A stretch of DNA of 64,000 bases, taken from positions 1-64,000 of the forward strand of contig NZ_JARDUA010000007.1 in NCBI RefSeq assembly GCF_029360645.1. The letters are read 5' to 3'. Origin of the DNA: Pontibacter litorisediminis (GTDB lineage: Bacteria > Bacteroidota > Bacteroidia > Cytophagales > Hymenobacteraceae). The notes under the pieces were generated by a model. The model was not told the DNA's origin. It made no database searches and worked only from the letters and a program-made list of their open reading frames with translations. How positions within the stretch are numbered: the first letter of the stretch is position 1; each line of letters opens with the position of its first letter. The translations under genes were made by a program, and so were the position numbers. Below are positions 62,582 to 64,000 of this stretch, in pieces.

Positions 62582-64000
62582 ATGCCCGATATCATACATT
62601 TACTGCCTGATTTCCTGGCCAACCAGATTGCTGCCGGCGAGGTGGTGCAACGCCCTGCCTCCGTGGTGAAGGAGCTGCTGGAGAACGCCATTGATGCGCA
62701 GGCCACTACCATACAGCTAATCGTGAAGGAGGCGGGCAAGCAGCTGGTGCAGGTGGTGGACAACGGTGTGGGCATGACCGAGACCGACGCCCGCATGTGC
62801 TTTGAGCGCCACGCCACCTCCAAGATCCGCACCACCGACGACCTGTTCCGCATCCGCACCATGGGCTTTCGGGGCGAGGCCATGGCCTCTATCGGGGCGG
62901 TGGCGCAGGTAGAGCTGAAAACCAAGCCCCAGGGAGCCGAAACAGGCACGAAATTGTTGGTAGAAGGCTCTGAGGTAGTGGCGCAGGAGCCGGTGGTAAC
63001 GCCCGAAGGCACTTCCATCGCGGTCAAGAACCTTTTCTACAACGTGCCGGCCCGCCGCAACTTCCTGAAGTCGAACGCGGTGGAGATGCGCCACATCCTG
63101 GAGGAGTTCCAACGGGTGGCGCTGGCCTATCCTGAGGTAAGCTTCTCGCTGCACCACAACGACATGGAGGTGTTTAACCTGCCGGCCACCAAACTGAGCC
63201 AGCGGATTGTGAGCATACTGGGCAGCACCTATAAAAACCAGATGGCCTACTGCGAGGAAGACACGGGCTTTCTGGTGGTAAAGGGGTACGTGGGCAAGCC
63301 CGAGCACGCCAAAAAAACGCGGGGCGAGCAGTTCTTCTTCGTAAACAACCGCTACGTGAAGAGCGGCTACCTGAACCATGCCGTGATGACGGCCTTTGAG
63401 GGTTTGGTGGCCAAGGAGAACCACCCGTTCTACGTGCTCTTCATCGAGATCGACCCGGAGAAGATCGACATCAACGTGCACCCCACCAAGACAGAGATAA
63501 AGTTTGAGGACGAGAAAACGGTGTATGCCATTGTGCATGCCGCCGTGAAGCGCGCCCTCGGCGCCTATAACATTGCCCCATCGCTGGACTTTGAGCAGGA
63601 CGTGAATTATGCGCCGCTGCAGCCCATACGCCTGCAAGGCGGCTTTAACAGCGAGTTTGAGCCGGAGCGCAAACCGCTGGGCAGCGGAGGCAGCAGCGGG
63701 GGCAGTACCTCCTTCCCGGGGTTCACGCCGCCGGCCACCACTACTAAGCGCGCCACCTCCAGGGGCTGGGAGCAGCTGTATGAGCCCATGAAGGACGTGC
63801 AGCAGGAAGAGCGCACGAGCATGGCCTCCTCAGAGACGGGCCTGCTGAGCGATGCCTTTGCCGCGCCGGACGCGGCGCCCGCCTCTACCAAAAAAGCCAT
63901 ACAGATACACCAGAAGTACCTGCTGGTACAGGTAAAGTCGGGTATGATGGTGATAGACCAGCAGGCGGCGCAGGAGCGTATCCTCTACGAGAAGTACATG
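62582..64000 (+). CDS. mutL: DNA mismatch repair protein MutL, 5' part
   Basis: The first 473 codons are present and the frame is open at the window end. The GHKL ATPase motifs are all visible: [47 protein letters not shown], then [21 protein letters not shown] Gly/Ser/Thr/Pro-rich linker (about 355-435) leads to the C-terminal domain, where the endonuclease metal motif DQHA(x)2E(x)4E appears as [12 protein letters not shown] (residues 459-470) with Gln in the His position. Start ATG at 62582. Confidence 0.95.
   Translation, partial: MPDIIHLLPDFLANQIAAGEVVQRPASVVKELLENAIDAQATTIQLIVKEAGKQLVQVVDNGVGMTETDARMCFERHATSKIRTTDDLFRIRTMGFRGEAMASIGAVAQVELKTKPQGAETGTKLLVEGSEVVAQEPVVTPEGTSIAVKNLFYNVPARRNFLKSNAVEMRHILEEFQRVALAYPEVSFSLHHNDMEVFNLPATKLSQRIVSILGSTYKNQMAYCEEDTGFLVVKGYVGKPEHAKKTRGEQFFFVNNRYVKSGYLNHAVMTAFEGLVAKENHPFYVLFIEIDPEKIDINVHPTKTEIKFEDEKTVYAIVHAAVKRALGAYNIAPSLDFEQDVNYAPLQPIRLQGGFNSEFEPERKPLGSGGSSGGSTSFPGFTPPATTTKRATSRGWEQLYEPMKDVQQEERTSMASSETGLLSDAFAAPDAAPASTKKAIQIHQKYLLVQVKSGMMVIDQQAAQERILYEKYM

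Noticed and set aside
62717..63637. 306-codon minus-strand frame opposite mutL
   Set aside because: Antisense shadow of mutL, whose ATPase motifs are clear on the plus strand.

Overview
The window looks like chromosomal DNA of a Bacteroidota bacterium, most likely order Cytophagales, family Hymenobacteraceae (Pontibacter-like); the family placement is inference. Reasons: several genes carry the Bacteroidota -7 promoter element TAnnTTTG, Shine-Dalgarno sites are mostly missing, and the gene content is typical (S46 dipeptidyl-peptidase, Oar-like TonB-dependent receptors with carboxypeptidase-like N-domains, BshA, a GH3/beta-lactamase fusion, a SerB-SerA fusion, membrane pyrophosphatase, DUF5687 and DUF1684 proteins). 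GC in sampled lines is roughly 50-60 percent. No phage, IS transposase, CRISPR array or rRNA operon was seen.

Layout. 1-6 kb: edge fragment, DPP7-type peptidase, yidD and a DUF5687/ABC transporter pair, with two copies of a ~290 bp interspersed repeat. 6-10 kb: a LacA-type acetyltransferase, one very AT-rich AlbA_2 (Schlafen-type) gene that looks acquired, and an alpha/beta hydrolase operon. 10-19 kb: AraC regulator, DUF1684 lipoprotein, SDR, thioredoxin-like protein, VOC protein, HEAT-cyclophilin lipoprotein, two homologous membrane proteins and an MFS exporter. 19-27 kb: two related lipoproteins, cysE-cysK, an SH3-like lipoprotein, DUF2267, a PQQ-type sugar dehydrogenase and tRNA-Ala(GGC). 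27-34 kb: two tandem paralogous TonB-dependent receptors and an NlpC/P60 lipoprotein. 34-43 kb: FAD oxidase, dehalogenase-like hydrolase, ugd-uxs (UDP-xylose synthesis), TPR protein and M42 peptidase. 43-52 kb: hppA, hpt, adk, obg, grpE-dnaJ, ABC exporter and ChaN-like protein. 53-64 kb: third repeat copy, IscA, serC, serB-serA fusion, bshA, GH3/beta-lactamase fusion and the 5' part of mutL.

The genes connect in a few ways. SerB-SerA plus SerC can supply serine, CysE-CysK convert it to cysteine, and BshA starts bacillithiol, a cysteine-containing thiol. Ugd and Uxs take UDP-glucose to UDP-xylose for surface polysaccharide. Most other genes are ordinary housekeeping or envelope functions.

The most unusual signals are non-coding. 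The 7-mer AAGTATA/TATACTT is strongly over-represented (at least 15 hand-counted in the first 10 kb), sits in or beside many terminators, and in two cases forms part of very long perfect hairpins. There is also a three-copy ~290 bp interspersed repeat, a related palindromic family GGCGCAAGCG-NN-CGCTTGTGCC, a large fold-back between convergent genes, and one palindrome that builds two divergent -7 elements. I found no clear new multi-gene system; the closest candidates are the AT-rich AlbA_2 gene and the paired lipoproteins, one ending in a TQGYWKTH domain.
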